From contig LR746264.1 of assembly GCA_902729315.2 (NCBI GenBank), positions 4,241,878 through 4,305,877 on the forward strand: DNA of 64,000 nucleotides. The letters are read 5' to 3'. Origin of the DNA: Spirodela intermedia. Its lineage: Eukaryota; Streptophyta; Magnoliopsida; Alismatales; Araceae. The notes below the pieces were generated by a model that saw only the letters and a program-made list of their open reading frames with translations, did not search any database and was not told the origin of the DNA. The position numbers were made by a program, and so were the translations under genes. Every line of letters begins with the position of its first letter. Within the stretch, counting starts at the first letter, position 1. Positions 11,801-25,400 of this stretch are shown piece after piece.

Positions 11801-14800
11801 AGAGACATATTTTAACCGAAAAATAACATGTGGAATCGACATAGACATGTTAGGCTGTTCAATCTGGTGAAAGCAGAAATTTAAATATATGCCAAATTTC
11901 CCTGCCTAACTTTAGCTAATTAGTTGTTGAACAGAGTTTTAGGTGATTTCCTTGTGTGATGAAGCATCTACTATATTTTTATTTGGTTAATAGTTTAATA
12001 TAATGTAAATTTAGGGTGGTTTTGCAAAACAATAAACACTTCTGCATGTAGTATTGTGAAAGTTAGTATCGTTGCACTGTAGTAAAGGTCCAAAAGGATG
12101 TCGATTGTATTATTAGGATATCTATGATGAATTGCTTCGGACGAGACATGGTTCTCTTTTAATTTTTGAAGTACCTACGCATATGTTGTCAAATGAAGTT
12201 TCTTAAACATAATGTGCACTCTAGTCACTTTTATTTTCTTAATGTGATCACGTTTTCCGGTTTTACCGATAATTTTTTGAAGTACAGGATATATTTGGAA
12301 TGCAGAATTAATGATAAGGTTTTCACTATATTTTCAAAATAAGGAATCTATCTGATTTTTTGTGGTTTATATCTTTCATTCAAAATGGTAATGCTGAATT
12401 TCAACATTAATGCATTTCTTGATGACGATCAGATGTCAAGGGTAGACCTTTCTGAAACGACGAGTGTAGATGGTTTTGTGGCGAAGGTCAAAGATGCTGT
12501 GAAAGGTTCACGTCTTATTATTTCGGTCCTTCACTTCTATCCCTGTACACAAAACTGTCTTGATATCATCATTGGCATGAACATGTCCCCAAATCTGGGA
12601 TTATGTACCCTAATGAAGATACAATGGCTCCTCGAAGTGGTATGATCAAAAGCCTCCGTGAGATCAACACTCCCAGGTTGTTCTTTGGATAGTAGATGGT
12701 AAATTAGACATCTAGTGAAACAAGTTGGTAGGAAAAAGTTTATTATTTACTGGTTGAACAATTTTACATTACCTGACTTGGAAGCAATTCGCTGGAGTTG
12801 TTGTGGACTTTGCAAAAATAGTCTACACAAACATGTCTTTTTTAATGGTTGTGGAAATCATGAATGAATGGAGTAATTCTAGAGTAAAAGTTCATTAGAT
12901 AAAAATATGAAAAACTTGGAGGAATATGGGAGTCTACAAGTATCATAAGCGGCAATATTTCCATAGCGTGAAGAAATATTTTTCAAGGTTAAGGTTTAGT
13001 CCCGGTTCGTATTGAAAGTATTGTGGTAATGGTGAAATAATTATATTATGGAAGGTTAAAGGATGCATGAAATTCAAATAACTGCAGTTGCCTTTGTTGA
13101 ACACGTCAGGGACATCTTTATCTGATGTTGAGTGAGAAATTTTGGTGGTTAGGTGGGAAGATATTCCTCGGTTTGAGACAGTTGGAAACTTAGCTTTTTT
13201 TCTTCTGTTTTTCATATGGAAACGGTTTAGACGACATTTTACATGCATTTGGACATCTCTTTTAGTTTTTTTTAACCTAAATGAATTCGTAGTACCATTC
13301 ACTGACAGAAAAAAATAAAGAATAAAAGCTATCAGCATGATGACTCTTTCTGCGAAGTTATATGAAATAACGCTAAAAAAATGTAAAACAAATGGGAAAT
13401 ATTTAGAGAACTAACTTAGCTTATGACAACAAGATTAGGTATTTAATCTACTTGCCTATGTAGGCAATTAATGGACAAAGGCTTTGTAGGGGAGTCTACA
13501 GAGGTTTCTATGAATCTGGAGAAATATTTATAATATAACGGTTTGAACTTGTATTGGGGTTACAAACAGTTGTATCTCAACGAACAATGGCTAATATGAG
13601 TAATTTTTACAGCATTATGGATAATTCTCAGTTAAGGTTTATCTGCATCAATGACCAGGATTAAGTCCATGCTTTCTTATCCTTGTTATGAGTGGGTCGA
13701 TTGTGCAAAACTGCTTTGATGTAGGTTACTTCATGATTTTTTTATTTTATTTTATTATTACTATTATTATTTTTTGGCGCTAGAGAAGGGCTTACTTCAT
13801 GATATGTTGTAATTTAAAGTTGAAAAATTAAGTTAAAGAAAAAACGCCTTAGATGTGACTTTTTGAAGGGTTAAGGAAATCACCAAGTTATCAAATGATT
13901 AGGACGAATATGGAAAATGGGAGTGGACAACCGAAGAAGCCATATTCTCAGGATGAGAGTAGATTAAATGAGGATCTTTTGATGGATATGTGGGAAGGGA
14001 ACAAACCATAAATAAATAACTCTATTAGAGAGCTGTAGGGGTAGTAACAGCCAATAGTCTATCTCTGAAAACTTAGTTTCTGGATGAGTTGTGGAAGAGG
14101 TCGTAAAGACTAGTTATAGTATCTGTGACGAAACACTTATAAGAATGCTCTAAAAAGCGGGCTGGAAGTTTGAAAATGACCAGAATAGAGACTGTAAAAA
14201 CAAGTTACTATGCATGCTAAATGTAAACACGGTCTGTGGTGCATTGAAATGGTAGATTAGAATGTATGTTTCCAACACCAATAATTTTCTATCTGGTAGA
14301 TGATGATTACATCCCCCCGTTCTCTCTCTCTCTCTCTCTCTGTTTTTTTTGTCCTTTTTTTTCCCCTTATTTTACTCCGCCAACATATTCCCTTGTCAGG
14401 CTTTTAATTGTTACACTTTTAGTTTTCAATCATTCATTTGATTAATGTCTATCAAAACACCCCTACCTCTAATAGCATCCGTTTTTTGGGGAATTCTCAG
14501 CACATGTTGTATATGAAAAACATGATCAATTACCTTATGTTGTTTTCCTTTTAGAAATTTTCTATTAAATAAACTGTGCTTTTAACGTATCATTAAATAA
14601 TTGGTTGACAGATAAGCGAGAAGGTGATTGGTTATTAGGTGGAGGATGGAACAATGATCTCTGGGGTGGAGACTTGCCTGTTGCTTCCTGGATTGATGAA
14701 GTTACCCGCCAAAATCCCGTATGAATACAAATCTGGTTGACCATACCAGCCTCAAATCCCTTACGCGACTTCCTTTTGCTTATCATTAATTTCTATGTAT

Positions 14801-17800
14801 AGGTTTGGTTATCCAGGAAAGATGGTCATATGGGACTAGCAAACTCACTGGCTCTGAGAATTGCCGGAATAACAAATAGATCCGAGGATCCTGTTGGTGG
14901 AACCGTGGTGAAAAACAATGGCGGAGGTAATTCCTGTTTGGTTTGGTATCTCATCTTCACATTTGTTTCATTCGTGAATAGCTTGTTTTTCGTGCTTGAA
15001 AATTACGTGTCCGTTAAATGCATTGATATGGTGATTTTAGAGACTTGTGTGGATATCTCCATTTTTCCTATTTCTCCCGTTACACTTGCATATTCTCCTT
15101 CCTGAAATCATTATGTTGATTATGTCTTGTGTTGTGACTCTCTGGAATGGTCATGGAGTTTTTTTTTGTTTATTGGATAGTTTATCAATTGTCTGCCCTT
15201 GGTATATAGCATTTCCATACTTCTTGTTATAGGGTGAAGTCTTATCTTCCACACTAAGCAGATGCTGAAGATTCTCCAAACATGAAGCTGTGGTGAAATG
15301 TCTTGTAGTCTTGCTCTTAGGTTTTTAATCAAGTTATTGAAAGTTTCTTCTTATTTTCAAATGAATCAGCATAAACTGCTTGAATTACTATTTCTGGAAG
15401 AATAAGTATATTGATGAAACGCCTCCAGTCCTTTTGACGTGTCCAGTCTTCAAAGTCCTCCATACGAATTTAGAAACTAAAAAAAATAAAAAAATCAGGC
15501 ATGAGATTCAGGATGAACTTCTTTTGCCAGATGAGAATCTCTTGTCAGAGTACTATTTCAAACGAACTTCATTATACTGAAACTAATACTGTTGATTCAA
15601 GGACTGCTTGTGAAACTATTGACATTCAAATAGACCAGCACACTGCCTGTGAAACTTCCTCCAGAATTTGCCCTCTTGTTCCTTTGGATATTTTCTTCTG
15701 ATATTAACATGCATTTTGACTTCTTCCTCGTCATGTAGAATCGAAGACAGTATGTAAGGCATTCCATGTCAACTGAAAGTATTATTCTCACATTTCACCA
15801 CTGCATTTATATTTTCTAGGACTCTGGGGTTGTAATATACACTATAGTACATGTTTATTCCGTCACATAGTTTACTAACTCTACATTTCATCCAACATCT
15901 TTATAGATGAATGATGATTTGAATATATTTTATCGTGCTAGTTGTCTTTGTGTTTGTTACGTAGACACCATTTCAATGCCATTAGTGCTACCATGACTTA
16001 TCCTTCTATTTCTAACTGCTTCAAGACATTCTCTTCCTTTAAAACCCAACTTTATCTCTCAGGTTTTGTGCATAATTTTGCTTCTTCAGTCCGTTGTAAA
16101 CAGCTTATACTTTTGGCTCGCCCTGTTGTTTTAGTCGTGAAGAAGCCAGCATATTAGTGTTCTGATGCGTTAGTCTTAACTCCAGATCCAACAGGGCTTC
16201 TCATAGATGCTGCCATGAAATTTCTTCTTCCTTTCATTCCTGAAGTATCTCTTCATGAAAGGAGGGAGGCATTCAGAAGAGCCAGTGGATATGCGCTAAA
16301 GAAGGGCGTAACAACTGTCATTGACGTTGGAAGATTTTTTCCTGGTGCATCAGTGGATTCCATTTGGGAAGACTTGTCAGGTCACTGATTATTTTTTATA
16401 GATTAATTTTTTTGACACCGATTGCTGATTGTAAATAACGGTCTTTATTTAATGAGTACTTGTTATCTATTCCTGGAAACATATCCATTTACTCTACAGA
16501 TGTATATCAGTGGGCCGATTCATCTGAAGAAATGCTGATCAGAGTTTGCCTCTTTTTCCCAATGCAGACATGGTCTCGTTTGGCTGTACGTACCTTATTG
16601 CTACAATGATTTCTTTTTCGGAAATTTCGTTGTAAATGACATAATGGGAGGTGCTCCTTTACCAGAGGACTGGAGAAATATGTATTCCACTTGATGTCAT
16701 AACGAAAAATGCCTCCTGGTCTTTCTATATCTCTTCTTGCTTCATCATTTATACTTTGATTAACTAGTGAAGACACATCCAATTCCACTAATAACAGGTT
16801 GCAATTAAAAGGAAATTCCTACAAGTGATATTTTGCTAAAAGAGGGAAATGAAAGCAACGGAAATCGACGTCAATATGGTTTATTTCTTCACACAATGTG
16901 GATGTTAATTGAAATGCTTAATTGATTTCGATTTTATCAAAACAATAGTTTTTCTATCTTTCCAAGTTATTTTAAGGAGTCTTCCAGCACTTAGATCTGT
17001 CTTCTGGTCGTTTGATTTCCTTATTTCTAATGCCCAGGATTGAATCCAATTTAGGAGACTGGAAGGGACTTTTACTATGTTTTTTCTTCTTGTGGATGGG
17101 CGGTACAGTAGGAAACCCAGTCAGCTTTAGGGAACTCATACTAGGTTGAGTCCAACTCATAACCATTCAAGTAGCTTGTGCAGTACGTGACAAATCATTA
17201 CGGTCGATGCAGTCTACCTATATATCACCCCTCATTCCTTCATTCACCTCACCATCCGTTGGTGAAGAAAATCTATATATGGTGTTACTTGTTCCCACCT
17301 CAGTATGACTGAGCGCCACTGGGTTCTATATGTGCACAGAATTCAAAAAAGAGCTGTATGTTTTTAATATATGTATCTTATAGACTATTATAATAGCAAT
17401 GAATATACAAAGGGTAGTGGAGTATTGGTCAAGTGTCATCTCCTACCTCTTATACTAGTTGCAGCTTTTTACAAATCCTTTTGAAAGTTCTTGATTCTTC
17501 CTTTATCAAATCATTTTCATGACATAAGTATCTGGTATCATTTTTTTCATGATTCACAGCCATTTTTTTCAGTTAGAATATCCAAAGAAATAACTGTAGG
17601 TATTAGTTGTTCAGGGAGACTGGAACATTAGAATCCTTCATAAATCATATCCTTCCCCAATGAATGGGCCTGTGCTCTTAGATGAAACATGTAATCAGAT
17701 ATTACTGCGAGACTCCCTCACTCGTCACCTGTTGATCTTGAGAACATTGGAAGAGATGGTATTTTCACATGGTCTGGTGTTTCTTGCCTTGGGATATTTT

Positions 17801-20800
17801 TCATCTCGAAAACTAGTGATCTTACTCACCTTCTTTGCTTCCTTATGTCAATCTCGTCATTATCTTGATCACAATTCCCATGGCAATCTGGTGCCCAAGC
17901 AACCCCATCATAATCTCCTTTCTAATAGCACTTTGATATTTGATAGGTTTCAAGTCTCCTCTTTGAGAATACATAAAATCATGTTGTCAGGAGATTCATT
18001 TCTCTTAATATTGGGACAAGGAGATTGCCATATTAACCACGTAAACACCATACAGAGATCACTAGAAAGCAAACATCACATAAAAAAAGAGACATTCGAT
18101 TGCAAATTCCCTGTGATAAATATGTTTCTCTCTGTTGAAGTTTATTGGGAAAAAGTAATTTTACCCTGTATTTAAAGAAGCTTTTCAAAGAATATGTTCG
18201 ACATTCAAACACTGTGGTCATTCCATTTTCTTTTTGCGTCATAGAACCTCGTCCGGGAAAGAGGTAGAAGCATAAGCCAGTGGATTCATCTCGGTGGTGT
18301 CAAAGCTTTTGCTGATGGTTCGTTGGGTTCCAACAGTGCACTCTTTTATCAGGTAATTTTCGGCGTATCATACTTGGCTGCATTTGTAGCTTTGTCATAT
18401 TCCGTTAATTCTGAACATGATGATCCAAATGGATCAGACAGTTGCATAGGCAGGGATTATATATTCTGGATTTGGGTAGGAAAGCATGATTCAGCTGAAT
18501 TCGGTGTGACTCATTCACATTGTTTCTCAGATTGGAGCATTCACATTAGAAGCCTGCTAAACCTAGCACGTTTGGTCAGATCTGGCAGATAATCCCCGGT
18601 GAATTGACCATTTTGAGGCTGATTTAGGCCATAAATTGCCTGATTACTGTAAAAGAGGGTTCATAACACTTAACATGCTTAACTTTTTTCAATGGCTGCA
18701 AGATTTACCGTCATTTGATCCAGGATTTTAGAGCCTAGGCTGTACAGTCTATTGTACAAATTATGAAATTTGTTTTACTTTTTATATACTGTGTAACTGT
18801 ATTTTATTCAGTTGAATCGAATGTGCTGTAGATTCGGATTTTTCTTCTGTAGATTCGCCAAGGTTTATATTATTCCATGCAAATTGAGGAGAATGACAAC
18901 GTGACGTTTCTTGATTGATCAACGTTTTGTCCTTGCCTCAGGTTTCTGATGGCCATATGCCACCTACATCAAAGCGAATGCTTCAGAACTGCTTCTGTAC
19001 ATGTGTTATAGAACTATATTAACGAGTTTATTAGTGACATAAATTAAATTCTTAGTGTATGCCTCCCTATTTGACATTAACTGTCATTAGTTAAATGAAA
19101 TGACGAAAATTGCTATGGTTATGAGATGTTTTCTATGCACGTTCTATTGTCATGGTTTAGGATACGTCTTTGATGGTTGGATTGGGTCAAGGTTATGCTC
19201 AACTTTGCTTGGATAGTGAGATACGGCCAGTTGAGGATCTTGTTGATGATTGTTGTTTAGATGGGTGTATAGTCGTTTCTCTTTCTTTCTTGGACATTGT
19301 AGTAAGGAAAATATTAGGGTTACATTCATAGTCCCGTCCTTGTCTATTCATATATAGCAAGAGAGGAGCGTAACCATTCTGGCCTAAGTTCTAGAATGGG
19401 ACAGCTGAATATTCTAAACGACTCTTTGACTTTGATCATATCGACATTGACTTTAGTTATACCATATTAAAGCGCCCATGTTCTAAATGATTCACTTAAC
19501 ACACAGTGAGAATGAACCTAATGAGTTCATATTCTGATAGACCCTCTAACAGACAATTATGAATGACAGTTGATAATAAATTCAGTGGCATAATTTTGAG
19601 TTTGTATCCTTTAGATACTTATGTCATAATTTTGTGTATAGAGCCATGTCTGTTTCGTGGGCTAACTGTCTCTTTAGCCAACCTGACCAAATGGAGTATG
19701 CCTGTAGTGTGGGGATGTCAACGCTGTTCTCTCATCTTCTAACCTACAACCCAATCCAACTTCTCAACAAACGAGAACAAAATAGGAGAATATTGTTAAC
19801 TTGCTAAACACGGAAATGAAAGCAGGTCTCTGTAAGTTCTCGACCAGGGAATGACAGCTGTGCCCTATTGTCATTAAGTTATCAAGTCATTTGTAGTATC
19901 ACTCTTCATAATTCGTTCCAATAAATTTCCTATAATGAATTTAAGCTTATGCATTCATTATATATTTAATTGATGAAGTGATAATTTGTCCAGCCTTATG
20001 TCGATGAACCACACAATTATGGTCTGCAAGTGGTGGACTTTGGTACACTTCTTAACATGACTTTACCATCAGACAAATCTGGACTTCAGGTACTTCTTTT
20101 TCCGAATATATATTTATGGTGCTCCTTATTCATGTCGTGCTCTTGTACCCACTGTCTGTATGATTGATTCTCAAGGTGCAAAGCAATTTTTATGAGAACT
20201 GATGCCTATTCTACGTCGAAAATAAGTTTCTGGAGATAAAACCTTTCTCAGTTTGCCTTGTATCATTTTCCAACATTATCCACACAGGTGGCTATCCATG
20301 CTATAGGTGATAAAGCAAATGACGGGGTGCTAGAGATGTTTAACACAGTGGGAAATCAAAATGGAATGAGAGACCGAAGGTTCAGGGTAAGTGATCTAAA
20401 ATCGGGCGGTTAATCAAAGCTGATGACATCTCTATGTATGCTTATTCTGACGAGGTGATTCTGACCAGATTGAACATGCTCAGCATTTGGCAGCGGGATC
20501 TGCTGCACGTTTTGGTCAACTGAGGGTCATTGCCTCAGTGCAGGTGCACTTGTTGATTCTTATTCGTACAACGTGGTTAGATGACTCTTATATAACGAAG
20601 CTAAGGAATTTAACATTGTCAAATATTGATGTAAAACAATCATGCTATTAGTCTTTTTATTCTACCTTTCAAAAATATGAAAGCAAAAAATATGTCATTG
20701 CTCAAAAAAAAATCATAATTATGATATTCCTTTTGGGAAAGAAAACTAATATAAAAATATGATCAATGATTAATCTGGATGGTATTTCAAGGAATTTTTT

Positions 20801-22490
20801 TTCATTTTAGAAACCTCTAATGAGGATTACTCAGCTTTGAGGCCCTTAAAGTAGTTGATACAATAAGAATGAGGGTGATAAGAAAGATGATTGAATCTTG
20901 CTTCATCGACGGCCTTCTCAGATGAAGCAAAATATGGTGATGACGATCTTCAAAACAAGGGGACTGCCAAGAGTACCCATTCACTGGGAATACTAGTACC
21001 TGGGTTGTTTCTCACCCTCTCTCTCCCACAGAAACGACCACGCAAGTCTAATGTTGTATTTTATTCTATTCCTAAAGAATCATTTTTTAATCACAGAAAA
21101 GATTATGTTTCTGGAAAATAATGCAATTATCTTATCTAACGAATTGTGATCTAAATTGAGTATATCTTCAATCTACGCCATCTGTTTTTAACCCTTCTGT
21201 GAAGTCTCTGTGAGCCGCTGATTATTTGTAAAAGATTTATGCCCTCCTGAACTTTAATCTGAGGATCTTTCCATCTTTCTATAAAATGTTTTACAGCCGG
21301 AACATTTGCTGGATGATGCCGCCTCTGCTGAAAAGAAGATCGGAATTGATAGATCTCATAAAGGATCATATTTATTTCAGTCTCTTTTGTCAAGTGGTGC
21401 ACAGCTAGCATTCGGTTCTGACTGGCCAGTAAGTGCTTAACTTGTATTCTAATTCTTACGAGCCCTTGCAGACTTGCTTGAAATAATTTTATGCTTTCAG
21501 TTTGGAGACATTAACCCTCTTGGAGGCATCACTGCTGCAACAAAACGCATACCTCCTGGCTGGAAACATGCCTGGATCCCATCTGAACGTGTTTCCCTGG
21601 AAAATGCTCTTAAAGCGTAATGAATTTCAACCACATCTTACCTTATTTATTTCTCAGAAATTTCATCAGTTAAGATAACCTAAGGATTATGAAAAAACAT
21701 ATACTTACCCGTAATGGGTAATTCAAAATTGTTTCTTCACCACTCCTAGTAAAACCGTCTGCTATGGATGGATGTGTGAGAAATCCTGATCTTTGGGACT
21801 AGAGACTTCTGTAGTCCTATGAAGGCTCTGGAGGGATTACTCAGTTGGTTCTGCAGTCTAGGTGAATCAATCAGCTGGGCATTCCACAGTCCCCGTCTCT
21901 TGTCCACAGGGTCTTAGTGAAAGGGATCCAACCTTGGGAAAACGAATAGGCAAAAGTTATGGCTGAACCTTGGGTCAACTTTTCCAAAAGTTATGGCTGA
22001 ACCTTGGGTCAACTTTTCTATCTTTAAGACCTCATTTGTTCTGGAAAATCACGAGTATCTTGGACAAATCAGTCGAGTGAAATCGATTAGGATTAGATTG
22101 ACACCCAGGATGTTATATTCCGATCGGAATTGGAAAATACAGCAGATTAAATTCATATGTTTAAAGAACCTCGATTGACTGGTTAGGCCATGGAAGAAAT
22201 CCCTGAAAACCTCATTTCGCTTCTGGTGCATTCTTTAAGAGTTTTCCTCATCCTTATTCAGTTCAATGATTCGTTGCAGATACACGATTTCTGCTGCATA
22301 TGCCAGCTTTCTCGAGGGTGATCTAGGCTCCCTATCTCCCGGAAAATTGGCAGATTTTGTTGTTCTGTCAGCAAGATCTTGGGAGGAATTCGCCGAGGCT
22401 GTCTCATCATCATCAATTTTGGCAACGTATGTTGGCGGTCTTCAGGCATTTCCACAACAACCCCCGCCGTCTGAGCAGGCACAATCATGA
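8872..22490 (+). CDS. LAF3: LAF3-like metal-dependent amidohydrolase (15 exons, 583 aa)
   Basis: Amidohydrolase family 3 (YtcJ-like) enzyme. Exons: 8872-8953, 9034-9179, 10672-10773, 12433-12505, 14612-14718, 14803-14926, 16186-16380, 16500-16585, 18245-18352, 19994-20089, 20288-20386, 20469-20543, 21297-21428, 21501-21616, 22280-22490. All junctions are GT-AG, phases agree and they sum to 1752 nt. An N-terminal hydrophobic stretch (LLILSASATLLFSVLLL) suggests a signal peptide or anchor. Metal and catalytic motifs: DSHVHF (His101, His103), LGGVKAF (Lys325), IHAIGD (His377), IEHAQH (His409), GSDWP (Asp473). The C-terminal GSLSPGKLADFVVL is the classic amidohydrolase beta-sandwich return. Length is close to Arabidopsis LAF3, a far-red light signalling factor; the substrate is unknown. 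Exon 1 and its 80-nt intron are the least certain part, chosen because they restore frame with good splice signals. Confidence 0.92.
9180..10671 (+). other. Intron 2 of the amidohydrolase, with a 59-bp tandem duplication
   Basis: Donor AAG|GTCAGT and acceptor TTGTGCAG|GAT. Around 10010-10127 two adjacent imperfect copies of about 59 bp share CATTCTG.TAGTTTATCC and GATATGAAGGGTA. Open frames inside the intron have no family resemblance. Confidence 0.75.
10774..14611 (+). other. Introns 3 and 4 of the amidohydrolase
   Basis: Two long AT-rich introns (10774-12432 and 12506-14611) flank the 73-nt exon 4. A short (TC)n tract lies at about 14320-14341. Nothing else was recognised. Confidence 0.7.
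14927..16185 (+). other. Intron 6 of the amidohydrolase
   Basis: Donor GGAG|GTAATT and acceptor CTCCAG|ATCC; the split codon rejoins as Asp. AT-rich, with no recognisable feature. Confidence 0.7.
16586..19993 (+). other. Introns 8 and 9 of the amidohydrolase
   Basis: Intron 8 (16586-18244) and intron 9 (18353-19993) flank the 108-nt exon 9. Intron 8 contains a 171-codon open frame (17660-18175) with no family resemblance, which I regard as chance. Confidence 0.7.
21951..22018 (+). repeat. Perfect 34-bp tandem duplication in intron 14
   Basis: Two head-to-tail copies (21951-21984 and 21985-22018) beginning CAAAAGTTATGGCTGAACC inside the last amidohydrolase intron (21617-22279). The lack of divergence implies a recent event. 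Confidence 0.9.
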
Positions 22491-23429
22491 GCTGCTTCTT
22501 TCTGAATCATGAACATATTTTAGCAGTGTTTAGGCATTTCCATGACAATCCCTGCTATCTGAGCAGGCATTTAAATCATCAATGATTCGCCAAACTGCTC
22601 TTGGCAGAAGGTTCAATGTGGATAAAATCAAACCCTGTGGTGAGTTGATGAAATATATTTCCAGCTGCTGAAGCTGCTCTTCACCACTTCTCCTTTAAGC
22701 CAGGCTCTGAGATCATATACAATTTATTTCCATTTCTGGCGTTCTTCTACCCCCCCCCCACCCCAAAATCCACCAGAGATTTATTGGCATTGGTACTCTC
22801 CTCCTGATCTGTTTTCTCCAATTTATGCGCCGAATTTGTGACGGATAAGGGGTGGGTTGATGGGTTTTGGAGGTATCATCGTTATTCAAGCCCTTAATGT
22901 TGTTTTTAACAAAGCATGCGTTGACTTTATACATTAGGGAGCGGTCACGCGTTGACTTTAGCCCCATCAAAGCATCTTATTCTTCTCGTTTTCTATCCGC
23001 TCGGTTGCCAATCAATGAAATGCTCCCCTTGAGTGTTTAGCCAGTTTCAAATATGCTGGAGTGATGGGAAGACCACCCAAACCTGGTCGTCACCTCCCCT
23101 TGGCAATGCCAACGTTGATCGTCTCCCCTATTGGAGATGTTCGTGACTGACAACACATTAATGAGTCTCAATGGGTGCGCATTCTTCTATAATTCTGAAA
23201 CAGCTGGAGCATGGAGGATTGACTCCTGAGGTTGGGGGTCCCTCAATCGGAGCCTTGAGCCCTGATTTACTGGAGAAGAAGAGATAATCATGCCAACACC
23301 AATCTTCTACTTGTCTAAGGCCATAGATTTTTTCTTCATTGTTTCTTCCCTAATTAGAAGAACATGTGATCCCTTCAGTAAATTGTGGGTCAACGCATCC
23401 ATTGACGAAAACGAGAACCTGCGGCTTCG
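22491..23429. other. Intergenic region between two convergent genes
   Basis: Holds the 3' UTR of the amidohydrolase on the left and of the DUF4228 gene (minus strand) on the right. At about 22532-22575 it carries an imperfect copy of the last coding bases of the amidohydrolase. A poly-C tract lies near 22751. No further gene seen. Confidence 0.5.
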
Positions 23430-24023
23430 TCATCTCCTGTCACAGCCTGAGAACCTCCACTTGGTCTCGGAGATGGTCTTCAGTTTCGGCGACCACTGCT
23501 GGGTCCTACTCCCAACGAGCTGAGAATAATGCTTCTGCAACTCCGGCGTGCTACAGAGCGAGCCGCCGCCGCTCTTCTCGCCGGACTTATCACCGTCGCT
23601 GCTGCCGCCGCCACCGGAGATGATCCTCGCCATGAACTCCGGCGAGACCTTAATCACCGGCCTCCCCTCGGCGCTCTTCGTGTATTGCAATGGGCTCGAT
23701 TCGAGGCCGATAAGGGGCCCGCTCGGTGCAATCCACAGCGCCTTCAGGGACGCCACCGTGAGTGCATGGCGCGGCAGGCGGTCAACGGGGATGACCAAGT
23801 AAGAGCGGCCGACGATCAGCTTGTCGGCGGCGCTGAGAGCTGGCACCGGCCGCCCGATGTAGAAGGAGTCGGCGTGGCAGATGGCGTGGTCTGGGTGGCT
23901 GAGGATGAGCTCCCTGGCGAGCTGCGACCTTGAGAGGAGACTGGTGGCGCCGCCCCAGAAGACTAGCTTCACCGCGCCGCCCTTGCTCTCCGAGGAGCGG
24001 CACGGCGAGAGGGAGTTGCCCAT
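23430..24023 (-). CDS. PADRE/DUF4228 domain protein, N-myristoylated type (197 aa)
   Basis: Plant-specific PADRE (DUF4228) family, members of which respond to pathogens and abiotic stress; the molecular activity is not established. Single exon. I chose the ATG at 24023, not the longer open frame from 24182, because it gives MGNSLSPC, a family-typical N-terminus with Gly2 for myristoylation and Cys8 as a possible palmitoylation site, suggesting membrane attachment. Next come the conserved core VKLVFWGGATSLLS, the region ADKLIVGRSYLVIPVDRLP, a Gly/Ser-rich disordered stretch (about residues 136-158), and the conserved end QQWSPKLKTISE. Length is normal. It lies convergent with the amidohydrolase, with 939 bp between stop codons. 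Confidence 0.92.
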   Translation of the reverse strand: MGNSLSPCRSSESKGGAVKLVFWGGATSLLSRSQLARELILSHPDHAICHADSFYIGRPVPALSAADKLIVGRSYLVIPVDRLPRHALTVASLKALWIAPSGPLIGLESSPLQYTKSAEGRPVIKVSPEFMARIISGGGGSSDGDKSGEKSGGGSLCSTPELQKHYSQLVGSRTQQWSPKLKTISETKWRFSGCDRR

Positions 24024-24411
24024 GATAGCCTGATGTCTGTCTAGAGCGAGAGAGAGAGGATAGGAATGTCGAAGATGAAGGGGATTGTCTTCTACATAAA
24101 TGAGAGGAATGGGTGGTGGACAGGGGTCCAGTCCGAGTTGGAAAAGTCTATGATTCTGAACCTGTCCCAGATGGTCAAACAATGTCGGCAGTCACCGCTG
24201 ACGACCCTCTCCGGAGGGGAAGAGATGTCGGGAGGAAGAAGATTGACGACGAGGAAGAAGAGGAAGAACATAGAAGAGTGTCGGACTTGGACCGTCCAAT
24301 AGGCGACAAGAGACGGTGGCCAGGAACGTATGATTCTGTTCCCGCACATTCAAAAAAATATGGCGTTTTGTCATAAGATTGACCTCTCTTAGAAAAATCT
24401 CACGGTCACCC
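24024..24411 (-). promoter_or_regulatory. 5' leader and proximal promoter of the DUF4228 gene
   Basis: Lies immediately upstream of the minus-strand start. A short (GA) tract at about 24045-24058 falls in the expected leader. No unambiguous TATA box. Confidence 0.4.
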
Positions 24412-24425
24412 CCCCCACCCCCACC

Positions 24426-24486
<61 letters not shown>
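24412..24486. repeat. (CCCCCA)n plus (CT)n compound microsatellite
   Basis: A short C-rich tract of CCCCCAC units runs into about 28 CT dinucleotides, roughly 400 bp upstream of the DUF4228 start. Confidence 0.95.
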
Positions 24487-24494
<8 letters not shown>

Positions 24495-25400
24495 TCGCTT
24501 GCTCGCGTTCACCTCACGGGTTTGGACAGGAGACTATGTCCGTCTTCAGTGAGAGAGGCAAAGAGAGAGCAACGTCGATCAGAGGAATCACAAGGTACAG
24601 GAGTTCGCCTCCCCGGCCGATCTGGCCACGATAAAGACAGTTTACCCTTGATCCTCTCGGCAACCATAAACCTATAATCTGTGAATGACAACTAATGAAA
24701 AATTATATTCGGTTTACAAACTGATAACACCATTAAACTCTAAACTGGGATCTTATACTGCAAGAACATTACTAAACCAATGAAAGTTGTAGTAAGATTT
24801 TAGGTGTTTTTACGAGTTTTTCTTTAATGATCTTGTTATTAGACGAATGAAATATTCTTTCTAGCGAGATTATTAGACCATAATGATGGTATGCCTTGGA
24901 ATGTAGACGAAAGGAGAAGTTTCGATGATTTACAACGTGTTATTACCGTGCATGCGCCTTTCTCCATTTATTTACGACAGATCCTCTGAACGATGACTTT
25001 TCCGATTAATGTTTTCTTTACTTTTGAAAGTCTGTCCACTAAGAAACATACGTCAAATTTAAGTTGCACTAATTGATTAAAAAAATGTTGCATAATGGTT
25101 TCTATCTATATGATTAAATCATCATGAGGTTCATCCATGCGTGAATGTATATGTATAGATGAGTATAGCGTTTTATAACATTAAAACCTAATTATTTTAA
25201 ATAAAAAATCATTTCATATTTATGTAGAGATAATTAGTGCACAGATCTAATGACATGTAACATCATTTTAAACTTGTGTATCAATCATTAAAATAAATAG
25301 AGTTATACCATTAGATATAAAAAAAATCTCAGTGCAAAAATGAATCTTTGACAATATGAACTAAATTATTTGATGTGATCGTTTATTGAAAATGAAATGT
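24487..25400. other. Intergenic DNA, nothing recognised
   Basis: Becomes AT-rich after about 24680. No supported gene. Confidence 0.4.

Noticed and set aside
12943-13338. 131-codon minus-strand frame in amidohydrolase intron 4
   Set aside because: No recognisable domain and composition typical of AT-rich intron DNA.
17660-18175. 171-codon open frame in amidohydrolase intron 8
   Set aside because: AT-rich, no family resemblance, and flanked by exons that splice in phase around it.
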